Assembly: GCA_902494535.1 (NCBI GenBank) | Contig: CABUTO010000034.1 | Location: forward strand, 1 to 26,477 | DNA: 26,477 nt | DNA from: an uncultured Collinsella sp. | Lineage (GTDB): Bacteria; Actinomycetota; Coriobacteriia; Coriobacteriales; Coriobacteriaceae | Direction: 5' to 3' | Shown: one piece after another, positions 7,570-14,632 of the stretch | How the letters are laid out: every line of letters starts with the position of its first letter | How positions within the stretch are numbered: the first letter of the stretch is position 1 | Program-made: the position numbers and the translations under genes | Notes under the pieces: model-generated | Seen by the model: only the letters and a program-made list of their open reading frames with translations | The model's database searches: none | Told to the model about the DNA's origin: nothing

Positions 7570-8982
7570 ATGACCAAGAACCGCACCGAGGTCGCGGACA
7601 TCGACCGCAGCCTCTACGACTTCACCTATGGCGAGGAGGGATTCGAGCGCCTCGACGCCGGCATCACGCCCGACATCGTGCGCGAGATCAGCGCCAAGAA
7701 GGACGAGCCGCAGTGGATGCTCGACCTGCGCTTAAAGTCCCTCGAGATCTTCAATCGTTTTCCCGACCCGACGTGGGGCCCCTCCATCGAGGGCCTGGAC
7801 ATGGACAACATCGTCACCTACGTCAAGCCCAACACCGACCAAAAGCACGACTGGGAGTCGGTGCCCGACGACATCAAGAGCACCTTTGAGCGCTTGGGCA
7901 TCCCCGAGGCCGAGCGCAGCTACTTGGCGGGCGTCGGCGCGCAGTACGACTCCGAGCTCGTCTACCACAACATGCAGGACACCGCGTCCAAGATGGGCAT
8001 CGTCTACTCCGGCATCGAGGAGGCCCTGCACGACCCGCAGTGGGAGCCGCTCATTCACGAGAAGTTTATGACGCTCATCCCGCCCACCGACCACAAGTTT
8101 GCGGCCCTGCACGGCGCCGTGTGGTCGGGCGGCTCGTTTGTCTACGTGCCCAAGGGCACCAAGCTCGATTTCCCGCTGCAGAGCTACTTCCGCCTCAACG
8201 CCAAGGGCGCCGGCCAGTTTGAGCACACGCTCATCATTGTCGAGGACGATGCCGACCTGCACTTTATCGAGGGCTGCTCCGCACCCAAGTACAACGTGGC
8301 CAACCTCCACGCCGGTGCTGTCGAGCTCTTTGTGGGCAAGCGTGCACACCTGCGCTACTCGACCATCGAGAACTGGTCCAAGAACATGTACAACCTCAAC
8401 ACCAAGCGTGCGCGCGTGGACGAGGACGGCGACATCGATTGGATCAGTGGCTCCTTCGGCAGCCATGTGGGTTATCTCTACCCCATGAGCGTGCTCAACG
8501 GCCGCGGCGCCCGCTCGAGCTTTACCGGCATCACCTTTGCCGGCGCCGGCCAGAACCTCGATACCGGCTGTAAGGTCGTACTCAACGCGCCCGAGACCTC
8601 GGCAACCGTCGAGACTAAGGGCATCTCCAAGAGCGGCGGCATCCAGACCTTCCGTAGCTCTATCGTGGCCACGCCCAAGGCCGAGGGCTCCAAGGCAACC
8701 GTGAGCTGCCAGTCGCTCATGCTCGACGACCAGAGCCGCTCCGACACTATTCCGGCCATGGACATCCGCGCCAAAAACGTCGACATCGGCCACGAGGCCA
8801 CCATCGGCCGCATCGGCGACGACAAGGTGTTCTACCTGATGAGCCGCGGCATCTCGGAGGAAGAGGCCCGCACCATGATCGTCAACGGCTTTGCCAACCC
8901 GGTCTCCAAGGAGCTGCCGCTTGAGTACGCCGTCGAGATGAACAACCTGATCAAGCTGGAGATGGAAGGAGCGATCGGATAA
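7570..8982 (+). CDS. sufB: SufB, Fe-S scaffold subunit
   Basis: A 470-residue SufB, the subunit of SufBC2D on which the nascent cluster is built. The beta-helix core carries the conserved EGCSAPKYN, ENWSKNMYNLNTKRA and GSFGSHVGYLYP blocks. VSCQSLMLDDQSRSDTIPAMD and HEATIGRIGDDKVFYLMSRG near the C-terminus hold the Cys and His/Glu residues implicated in sulfur acceptance and cluster binding. Length and motifs are normal for the family. AAAGGGG lies about 8 bases before the ATG. Its stop overlaps the sufD start by one base (TAATG), indicating translational coupling. Confidence 0.96.
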   Translation: MTKNRTEVADIDRSLYDFTYGEEGFERLDAGITPDIVREISAKKDEPQWMLDLRLKSLEIFNRFPDPTWGPSIEGLDMDNIVTYVKPNTDQKHDWESVPDDIKSTFERLGIPEAERSYLAGVGAQYDSELVYHNMQDTASKMGIVYSGIEEALHDPQWEPLIHEKFMTLIPPTDHKFAALHGAVWSGGSFVYVPKGTKLDFPLQSYFRLNAKGAGQFEHTLIIVEDDADLHFIEGCSAPKYNVANLHAGAVELFVGKRAHLRYSTIENWSKNMYNLNTKRARVDEDGDIDWISGSFGSHVGYLYPMSVLNGRGARSSFTGITFAGAGQNLDTGCKVVLNAPETSATVETKGISKSGGIQTFRSSIVATPKAEGSKATVSCQSLMLDDQSRSDTIPAMDIRAKNVDIGHEATIGRIGDDKVFYLMSRGISEEEARTMIVNGFANPVSKELPLEYAVEMNNLIKLEMEGAIG

Positions 8983-10253
8983 TGAAACAGGAAACCAACA
9001 CCGCTGCTACCACGCTCGAGCAGGTTAATGCGATGCCGGCCGCCACTTGGGGCTGGCTCAAAATGAACCAGACCAAGCTCGAGCTTTCGGACGAGCTTTC
9101 CGCCGCTCCCGCCGAGGCCGTTGAGGTTGAGGGCTTGGAAGAGCAGTTTGCTGGCACGGCCGACGCCTTCGATACCGCCATGGACGCCATGGCCGAGCGC
9201 TTCCCCGAGCGCCGTGCCTCCGCCCCCGGCGACGCCGCCGACCGCGCCCGCATCACGCCCGAGACCGAGCTCGACGTGCCCGCCACCTCCGTCTACCAGG
9301 CCGGCGCTATCAAGCTCGAGGAGGAGCTCTCCCCTGCCGAAGCCTTCGAGACCGGCATGGGCGAGGCTGCCTGCACCTATCTGATCGACCACGCCACCAA
9401 GTGCATCGTCATCGATGTGCCCGCATACCAGCACGCCACGGTTACCGTGCGCGTGAGTGGCGCCGACGCGGCGGCGGCCATCGCCGCTATCGATGTCGTC
9501 GCCCGTCCGCAGGCAACGCTCGACCTCGCTCTAGCCCTGGACTCCCCCGTCAGCGGCCAAGGCGTCGTGGGCTCCGTGCTGCGCGTGTGCGCTCACGAGT
9601 ACGCCACCGTCAACGTGACCTGCACACAGACGCTCGATGACAGCTGGATCGCACTCGATGACACCGGTCTATTCCTAGACGAGGGCGCGCGCGTCAACGT
9701 GCAGCACACCGTCCTGGGTGCCGGTGCCAGCGCCACCGGCCTCGCCGGCGATCTGCTGGGCGACACCGCCAAGGTGACCATCGATACCGATTACCTAGGT
9801 GCCCGCGAACAGGTGCGCGACTTCAACTACGAGCTGCGCCACCGCGGTCGTAAGACCGAGTGCGAAATCGACGCCAACGGCGTGCTGACTGGCACGTCCA
9901 AGAAGGTCTACCGCGGCACCATCGACCTCGTGCACGGCTGCAAGGGCGCAACCGGCACCGAGCGCGAGACCGTGCTGCTCGCCAACAAGGGCGTCGACAA
10001 CAAAACCGTCCCCGTCATCCTCTGCGACGAGGACGACGTCGCTGGCAACCACGGCGCCACCATCGGCCACGTCCGCGACGAGCAGCTGTTCTACCTCGCC
10101 TGCCGCGGCCTTGACCAAAACGCCGCCGAGGACCTGTTCATCCGCGCCAAGCTGGAGGACGCTGCGCTTTCCGCCACCGATGAGCGCACCCGCGCCGCCG
10201 TCGTCCGCCTGGGCAACAACCTGATCGATAACTTTGAGGAGGAGCTCGCATGA
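8982..10253 (+). CDS. sufD: SufD, partner subunit of the SufBCD complex
   Basis: A 423-residue SufD/SufB-family protein in the usual third position of the operon. The N-terminal ~180 residues are divergent and acidic. The C-terminal third is conserved: YELRHRGRKTECEID, GVLTGTSKKVYRGTIDL and HGATIGHVRDEQLFYLACRGL, where the histidine matches the cluster-ligand His of SufD proteins. It forms a heterodimer with SufB and binds SufC. It overlaps sufB by one base upstream and sufS by four bases (ATGA) downstream. Divergence at the N-terminus is normal for actinobacterial SufD. Confidence 0.93.
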   Translation: MKQETNTAATTLEQVNAMPAATWGWLKMNQTKLELSDELSAAPAEAVEVEGLEEQFAGTADAFDTAMDAMAERFPERRASAPGDAADRARITPETELDVPATSVYQAGAIKLEEELSPAEAFETGMGEAACTYLIDHATKCIVIDVPAYQHATVTVRVSGADAAAAIAAIDVVARPQATLDLALALDSPVSGQGVVGSVLRVCAHEYATVNVTCTQTLDDSWIALDDTGLFLDEGARVNVQHTVLGAGASATGLAGDLLGDTAKVTIDTDYLGAREQVRDFNYELRHRGRKTECEIDANGVLTGTSKKVYRGTIDLVHGCKGATGTERETVLLANKGVDNKTVPVILCDEDDVAGNHGATIGHVRDEQLFYLACRGLDQNAAEDLFIRAKLEDAALSATDERTRAAVVRLGNNLIDNFEEELA

Positions 10254-11575
10254 TCGACACCGAGCACGTTAAATGCGATACCTGTACTGCCCCCGAGCCC
10301 ATGGAACTCGACGCCAGCGACGAGGCCTCGCGCGGCTGGCCTACCGTCGACATCGAGACCAATCCCTACAAGGCGCAGTTCCCGCTGTTCCAGCAGCACC
10401 CCGAGATCGCCTTCCTCGATAGCGCGGCCACCGCGCAGCGCCCCGCCTGCGTGCTCAACGCCGAGCGTGACTTCTACCAGCGCATGAACGCCAACCCCCT
10501 GCGCGGCCTGTACTCGCTGTCCGTCGAGGCCACCGAGGCCATCGCAAAGGTGCGTCAGCAGATCGCCGACGTCATCGGCGCCCCCCAGGCCAACGAGGTC
10601 GTCTTCACCCGCAACACGAGCGAGTCGCTCAACCTGGTCGCCAAGAGCTTTGCGCCCACGGTCCTCGAACCGGGCGACGAGGTCGTCATCACCATCATGG
10701 AGCACCACTCCAACCTGATTCCGTGGCAGCAGGTCTGCCGTGAGACCGGCGCCAAGCTCGTCTACCTCTACCCCACCAAGACCGGCCAGCTCACCACCGA
10801 GGAAGTTCTTGCCAAGGTGGGCCCCAAGACCAAGATCTTGGCCGTGGGTCAGGTCTCTAACGTCCTGGGCGTTGAGAACCCGGTCAAGAACCTCGGCAAG
10901 CTCGTGCACAAGTACGGCGGCTATCTGGTCGTCGACGGCGCGCAGTCGCTGCCGCACATGCCGGTCGATGTGGCCGACCTTGGAGCCGATTTCTTTGCCT
11001 TTAGCGCGCACAAGGCCATGGGCCCCATGGGCATCGGCGTGCTGTGGGGCAAGATGGACCTGCTCAACGCCATGCCGCCCATGCTTACCGGCGGCGAGAT
11101 GATCGACTCGGTCACCGAGCAGGACGCCGTCTGGGCGCCCGTCCCCGAGAAATTCGAGGCCGGCACGCAGGACGCCGCCGGCATCTTCGCCACGGGTGCG
11201 GCACTCGACTACCTGGTCAACACGGTGGGTTACGAGAACATCCAGGCCCGCGAGCAGGCACTCGTCCACTACCTGATGGGTGAGCTCATGCAGCTCGACT
11301 TTGTCCAGATCATCGGCTCCATCTATTGGGACAACCACCACGGCGTTGTGAGCTTTAACGTCAAGGGCATCCACCCGCACGACGTCGCGAGCATCATGGA
11401 CATGGACGGCGTCTGCATCCGCGCCGGTCACCACTGCGCGCAGCCGCTGCTTACCTGGCTGGGCGTCGAGAACCTTGCCTGCTGCCGCGCCAGCGTGGCC
11501 TTCTACAACGACAAGGCCGACATCGACAAGTTCATCGCCGGCCTGCATCACGTTTGGAGCACGTTCAATGGGTAA
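10250..11575 (+). CDS. sufS: SufS, cysteine desulfurase
   Basis: A 441-residue class V aminotransferase-fold PLP enzyme that takes sulfur from cysteine for cluster assembly. EHHSNLIPWQ (151-160), DGAQSLPHM (229-237) and FSAHKAMGPMGIGVLWG, with PLP lysine 255, are diagnostic of group II (SufS/CsdA) desulfurases. RAGHHCAQP (391-399) holds the persulfide cysteine 396. Compared with typical SufS (~405 residues) there is an extra ~35-residue N-terminus containing CDTC (9-12), which might bind a metal or be unstructured. It starts inside the sufD stop codon and overlaps sufU by 8 bases. The sulfur acceptor should be SufU. Confidence 0.96.
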   Translation: MIDTEHVKCDTCTAPEPMELDASDEASRGWPTVDIETNPYKAQFPLFQQHPEIAFLDSAATAQRPACVLNAERDFYQRMNANPLRGLYSLSVEATEAIAKVRQQIADVIGAPQANEVVFTRNTSESLNLVAKSFAPTVLEPGDEVVITIMEHHSNLIPWQQVCRETGAKLVYLYPTKTGQLTTEEVLAKVGPKTKILAVGQVSNVLGVENPVKNLGKLVHKYGGYLVVDGAQSLPHMPVDVADLGADFFAFSAHKAMGPMGIGVLWGKMDLLNAMPPMLTGGEMIDSVTEQDAVWAPVPEKFEAGTQDAAGIFATGAALDYLVNTVGYENIQAREQALVHYLMGELMQLDFVQIIGSIYWDNHHGVVSFNVKGIHPHDVASIMDMDGVCIRAGHHCAQPLLTWLGVENLACCRASVAFYNDKADIDKFIAGLHHVWSTFNG

Positions 11576-12002
11576 TCTGTACACCTCCACCACATTTATG
11601 GAGCACAACTCGCACCCCGACTATAAATACGAGATGGATGCTCCCACGCACGAGCACGACGGCATCAACCCCAGCTGCGGCGACGAGCTCACCTTGCAGC
11701 TGCGCGTCGAGAACGGCGTGATCGAGGAGGCCTCCTTTACCGGCCACGGCTGCGCCATCAGCCAGGCCAGCGCCGACATCATGGCCGACCTCATCACCGG
11801 CGAGACCGTCGAGGAAGCTCACCGCCTGGCAGAGCTCTTCCTCGCCATGATCCGCGGCGAGCAGCTCTCCGAGGAAGACCTGGAAGACCTGGACGAAGCC
11901 GCCCAGCTCCAGGACATCTCGCACATGCCCGCCCGCGTCAAATGCGCCGAGCTCGCCTGGCGCACCCTCGACGGCATGCTCGAGGGGCAAGCTAACCAGT
12001 AG
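11568..12002 (+). CDS. sufU: SufU, zinc-dependent sulfurtransferase partner of SufS
   Basis: A 144-residue SufU of the NifU/IscU fold. NPSCGDEL (Cys37, Asp39), GHGCAIS (Cys62) and VKCAELAW (Cys126) give the Cys-Asp-Cys-Cys set that binds zinc in Gram-positive SufU. The long insertion between the second and third cysteines (about 80-118) is the SufU hallmark that separates it from IscU. It accepts persulfide sulfur from SufS and passes it to SufBCD. The ATG at 11568 overlaps the end of sufS. It is the last gene of the operon and is followed by a terminator. Confidence 0.94.
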   Translation: MGNLYTSTTFMEHNSHPDYKYEMDAPTHEHDGINPSCGDELTLQLRVENGVIEEASFTGHGCAISQASADIMADLITGETVEEAHRLAELFLAMIRGEQLSEEDLEDLDEAAQLQDISHMPARVKCAELAWRTLDGMLEGQANQ

Positions 12003-12034
12003 TTTATGCCCCGAATCCAAGGTTTTTGATTGCC

Positions 12035-12064
12035 GAGCCGCCCGATACGGGCGGCTCTGTTTTT
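12035..12064 (+). terminator. Rho-independent terminator of the suf operon
   Basis: GAGCCGCCCG (12035-12044), loop ATA and CGGGCGGCTC (12048-12057) form a perfect 10-bp stem, followed by TG and five T. It begins 32 bases after the sufU stop. Confidence 0.92.
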
Positions 12065-12167
12065 ACCTAATGAGCGCGAACGCACAAAGTCCGCGCGTCC
12101 GGCGCCCCGTCTGACATTTGCCACACAGCCAGACGCGAGCACGGGCGTTTTCCACAGCACCAAAGGC

Positions 12168-12248
12168 CTGCGGCAGGGCCCCGGGCCCGCCAAGCAATGC
12201 GCCAAGCCCCGTTCTGCGAAGCTCCGACTCGCTTCGCGCCTGCCGCAG
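12168..12248. repeat. Nested inverted repeats, REP-like or structured RNA candidate
   Basis: CTGCGGCAGG (12168-12177) and CCTGCCGCAG (12239-12248) are perfect 10-base inverted copies. Inside them GCGAAGC (12216-12222) and GCTTCGC (12231-12237) form a perfect 7-bp hairpin with an 8-base loop. The strand cannot be decided. Nothing marks it as a known RNA family. Confidence 0.5.
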
Positions 12249-12266
12249 ACGGGTCCCATAGGGAGC

Positions 12267-12293
12267 GGCGTGCATTTTTGCGAGTATTCAGCA
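12267..12293 (-). repeat. 27-base repeat motif, copy 1
   Basis: Read on the minus strand this is TGCTGAATACTCGC, five A, then TGCACGCC. It is 18/27 identical to copy 2 at 12480-12506, and every difference is a complementary swap (A/T or G/C). Its left end also pairs with 12291-12297 (GGCGTGC/GCACGCC) to make a 7-bp stem with a 17-base loop. Confidence 0.5.
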
Positions 12294-12479
12294 CGCCAAG
12301 CTGTGTGTATACGCATCGAAAGCGTTAATCAACGTCTTTAGGCGCATATATATTGTGTTTTAGAACAAGCATCGCGGTCTGACGGGACGCAGGCAAGCGC
12401 TTCGGGGGCGCAACGGCGGGAATCAATAGCTTCGGGACCCGTATGTTGCAAGATTGCGGCGGTGCCGACAGCAACACGA

Positions 12480-12506
12480 TGCTGAAAACTCCGTTTTTTG
12501 CACGGC
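12480..12506 (+). repeat. 27-base repeat motif, copy 2
   Basis: The plus strand reads TGCTGAAAACTCCG, six T, then GCACGGC. It shares TGCTGAA, ACTC and TGCACG, in the same order and spacing, with copy 1, which lies 186 bases away on the other strand. An inverted pair near a RAYT gene resembles the REP pairs (BIMEs) mobilised by such proteins. Confidence 0.5.
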
Positions 12507-12663
12507 GCAGACGGGGGTAGGCACGGGCAAACCCGGACCGAGCCGTTATTTTATGCAAGATGGCGATTTTTCTATGCATATTAAGAAGTGCAGTTACCGT
12601 ACCAAGCTTTTAGAACAATGGTTGTGGCATATGGGCGACCCCAGCTGCGGTGCACAGGCAGTC

Positions 12664-13476
12664 CTACGCCACGTTTCGGCCAGTCTGCACCGCCGTTCGT
12701 GCACAGGCACGCACGATACGAGAAACGGTACTTTTGCCAATCCCCGTATATCGCTCAATCTGACGCACCGTAAAACCGGCATCGTGCAATCCAAGAATGA
12801 CGATATTGCGCTGCGCCGACGGCGCGGCTTTAACCCCGTGGAGCGGAACCCCGAGCCCCTTCGCCAACTTTTCGGCAAAGGCATGCCGCTCCCACTCCGT
12901 CTCTTCCAGAACGGGCATCGCTGGATCGCAGCCGTCGGGCGTCGAAAGCGAATGGGCAATAAAGCCCTCGGCAGAACCAAAAAGCTCAAGCACGCAAGAA
13001 GGATCAGAAAATCCCCTCGCGACATCAGCCGCGTCACCTTCGTAAGCGCGCAGATGCTCGGCAAAGCTGCTCCAGGGATAACGCTCGATTAAGCTGATGC
13101 CAGCCTCCTGCGAATCGGCGTGTACGGAGCGAATAGCCTCCATCACCTGCCAGTCGGTATCGAGCGAGCGCCGGTCAAAACGGTTCTGGAACAGATGGCC
13201 CGTGCGCCCCGTGCGTTTATTGAACCGCCGCGCGTACGTCAAAAGCAACCGGTGCATCGCCGCGCTCATCCTGTCCTCGTAATCTGCAAGCACCAAATGC
13301 ACGTGATTGCCCATAAGGCACCAGGCGATAACCGTCACACCCTCCTCCCGGCAGCAGTCGCGCATCAGTTCCAAAAACTCCCACCGGTCATCATCGCCCT
13401 CAAAGATGAGCTGCTTGCCCGTACCGCGGGCACAGACATGGTAAAAGCCGGTAACCGTTCTCCAAACGCGCTGCAT
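12664..13476 (-). CDS. REP-associated/IS200-like transposase (RAYT) with C-terminal helix-turn-helix, catalytic Tyr apparently lost
   Basis: A 270-residue protein of the Y1/HUH transposase superfamily. FYHVCARGTGKQLIF opens the fold, MGNHVHLVL (His58 and His60) is the HUH metal site, and RTGHLFQNRF and YPWSSF are standard RAYT blocks. Relatives have a RYI.NP block carrying the nucleophilic tyrosine, but this protein reads IRSVHADSQEAG, with serine in place of that Tyr, so DNA cleavage is doubtful. The C-terminus (about 222-262: AGFTVRQIERYTGIGKSTVSRIVRA) is a helix-turn-helix. The start is the ATG at 13476, with GAAGGGAG 4 bases upstream; the frame is open further upstream to 13689 without support. 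Surrounding repeats fit a RAYT/REP arrangement. Confidence 0.75.
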   Translation of the reverse strand: MQRVWRTVTGFYHVCARGTGKQLIFEGDDDRWEFLELMRDCCREEGVTVIAWCLMGNHVHLVLADYEDRMSAAMHRLLLTYARRFNKRTGRTGHLFQNRFDRRSLDTDWQVMEAIRSVHADSQEAGISLIERYPWSSFAEHLRAYEGDAADVARGFSDPSCVLELFGSAEGFIAHSLSTPDGCDPAMPVLEETEWERHAFAEKLAKGLGVPLHGVKAAPSAQRNIVILGLHDAGFTVRQIERYTGIGKSTVSRIVRACARTAVQTGRNVA

Positions 13477-13879
13477 GGCGCTCCCTTCGCCGGGATCTGC
13501 TTGCCATCCAATACAGCACGATTGAAGCGTGCCATCAAAACATTCACGCAAAACAATACACTCGCGCGGCCAAAGGCAGTAAACAGGCGGCGAACGGCAC
13601 CGTTGCAACAGGTCAACCCCTGCAACACTTACAAGAGCCGACCAAAAGCTTGCCCAAGACGGACCCCCTCTACGGAAGTTCGCGACCACAGAACATAGCG
13701 TTAAACCGTTTCAATTAAAACTTCCGGACTTCTCGCTACGAAAACTGAGCCGTTCGCCGAATATTCCGTGCATTTCGCGGTATTATAGGGGCTGCATGTC
13801 ATGTCCCTTTCGAAGGGTCGCCCGGCAATCGCCAGCCACGACCCCCAGACGGGACGCCAACACGATAGAGAGGAGAGGC
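13477..13879. promoter_or_regulatory. 403-base intergenic region ahead of the NifU-like/GGGtGRT operon
   Basis: This separates the divergent RAYT gene and scaffold operon; no gene is supported inside it. CGGAAGTT (13673-13680) and AACTTCCG (13719-13726) are perfect 8-base inverted copies with a 38-base spacer. TATTAT (13781-13786) is a possible -10 box for the operon, without a clear -35. 13766-13784 read on the minus strand (ATACCGCGAAATGCACGG) resembles the 12267 repeat motif but is diverged. Confidence 0.35.
13805..13844 (+). promoter_or_regulatory. Two mutually exclusive leader hairpins
   Basis: CCCTT-TCG-AAGGG (13805-13817) and GGGTCG (13815-13820) with CGACCC (13839-13844) share the bases GGG 13815-13817, so only one stem can form fully at a time. 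They lie 36-75 bases before the operon start codon, in the expected 5' leader. The arrangement could be regulatory, but no known riboswitch is recognised. Confidence 0.3.
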
Positions 13880-14614
13880 ATGCAGTACTCACAGGAAGTG
13901 GAGAACATGTGCCCCGTTGCCAAGGGTGCATACCACGGCCCCGCACCCATCCCCGAGGAGGGCAAGTGGGTCCAGGCTAAGGAGATTTCCGACATCTCCG
14001 GTCTTACGCACGGTGTGGGTTGGTGCGCACCTCAGCAGGGCGCCTGCAAGCTCACGCTGAACGTCAAGGACGGCATCATCGAGGAGGCCCTCGTTGAGAC
14101 CATCGGCTGCTCGGGTATGACCCACTCTGCCGCCATGGCTTCCGAGATCCTTCCCGGTAAGACCATCCTCGAGGCCCTCAACACCGACCTCGTCTGCGAC
14201 GCCATCAACGTTGCTATGCGCGAGATCTTCCTGCAGATCGTTTACGGCCGCAGCCAGACCGCGTTCTCCGAGGGCGGCCTGCCCGTGGGCGCCTCCCTCG
14301 ACGACCTCGGCAAGGGCCTTCGCTCTCAGGTCGGCACCATGTTCGGCACCAAGGCCAAGGGCGCTCGTTACCTCGAGCTCGCTCAGGGCTACGTCACCCG
14401 CATGGCTCTCAACGACAAGAACGAGATCATCGCATTCGAGTTCCTGAACCTCGGCAAGTTCACCGACGCCGTCAAGGCCGGCAAGACCCCCGAGGAGGCC
14501 ATCGCTGGCGCTATGGGCCACTATGGTCAGTGGGAGAACGCTGCCAAGTACATCGACCCGCGCACCGACGAGGAGACTCACTCCGTCGCCAGCGTGTTCC
14601 CGGTTCACGAGTAG
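13880..14614 (+). CDS. NifU-like Fe-S scaffold protein paired with GGGtGRT protein
   Basis: A 244-residue protein whose central part has the NifU/IscU N-terminal fold: GACKLTLNVKDGIIEEAL (Cys56), ETIGCSGMTHSAAMASEI (Cys77) and LPGKTILEAL follow the scaffold pattern. Other cysteines are Cys11 (NMCPVAKG), Cys49 (GWCAP) and Cys106. The C-terminal ~100 residues exceed normal IscU/SufU length and contain a GQWENAAKYIDPRT block. The start is the ATG at 13880 with AGGAGAGG directly upstream; the frame is open from 13796 without support. It is the first of two genes, 18 bases before the GGGtGRT gene. Codons such as GCT, CGT and GGT are far commoner than in the suf genes, suggesting high expression. 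Likely role: cluster or metal scaffold for its partner (inference). Confidence 0.8.
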   Translation: MQYSQEVENMCPVAKGAYHGPAPIPEEGKWVQAKEISDISGLTHGVGWCAPQQGACKLTLNVKDGIIEEALVETIGCSGMTHSAAMASEILPGKTILEALNTDLVCDAINVAMREIFLQIVYGRSQTAFSEGGLPVGASLDDLGKGLRSQVGTMFGTKAKGARYLELAQGYVTRMALNDKNEIIAFEFLNLGKFTDAVKAGKTPEEAIAGAMGHYGQWENAAKYIDPRTDEETHSVASVFPVHE

Positions 14615-14632
14615 AAAGGGAGGGAAATAACT

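Larger units (their letters stand above)
12065..12663. other. 599-base gene-free stretch rich in inverted and shared short repeats
   Basis: Several short frames exist here, but none has a ribosome binding site, a recognisable protein or normal codon use. The region carries nested hairpins at 12168-12297, two copies of a 27-base motif in opposite orientation, the word CGCAGACGGG at 12244-12253 and 12506-12515, and TTTTAGAACAA at 12358-12368 and 12608-12618. It sits between the suf terminator and the 3' end of a REP-associated transposase-like gene, which suggests accumulated repeat elements. Confidence 0.5.

Noticed and set aside
10091..11608. 505-codon minus-strand frame opposite sufS, and similar long frames opposite sufB and the aminotransferase
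   Set aside because: High GC removes stop codons on the opposite strand; the protein sequences are not gene-like and oppose certain genes.
12030..12579. Short frames (70-103 codons) in the region after sufU
   Set aside because: No ribosome binding site, biased composition and overlap with inverted repeats; no protein family recognised.
12065..12663. CRISPR array
   Set aside because: The repeats are few, unequal, in opposite orientations and not regularly spaced; no cas gene is in the window.
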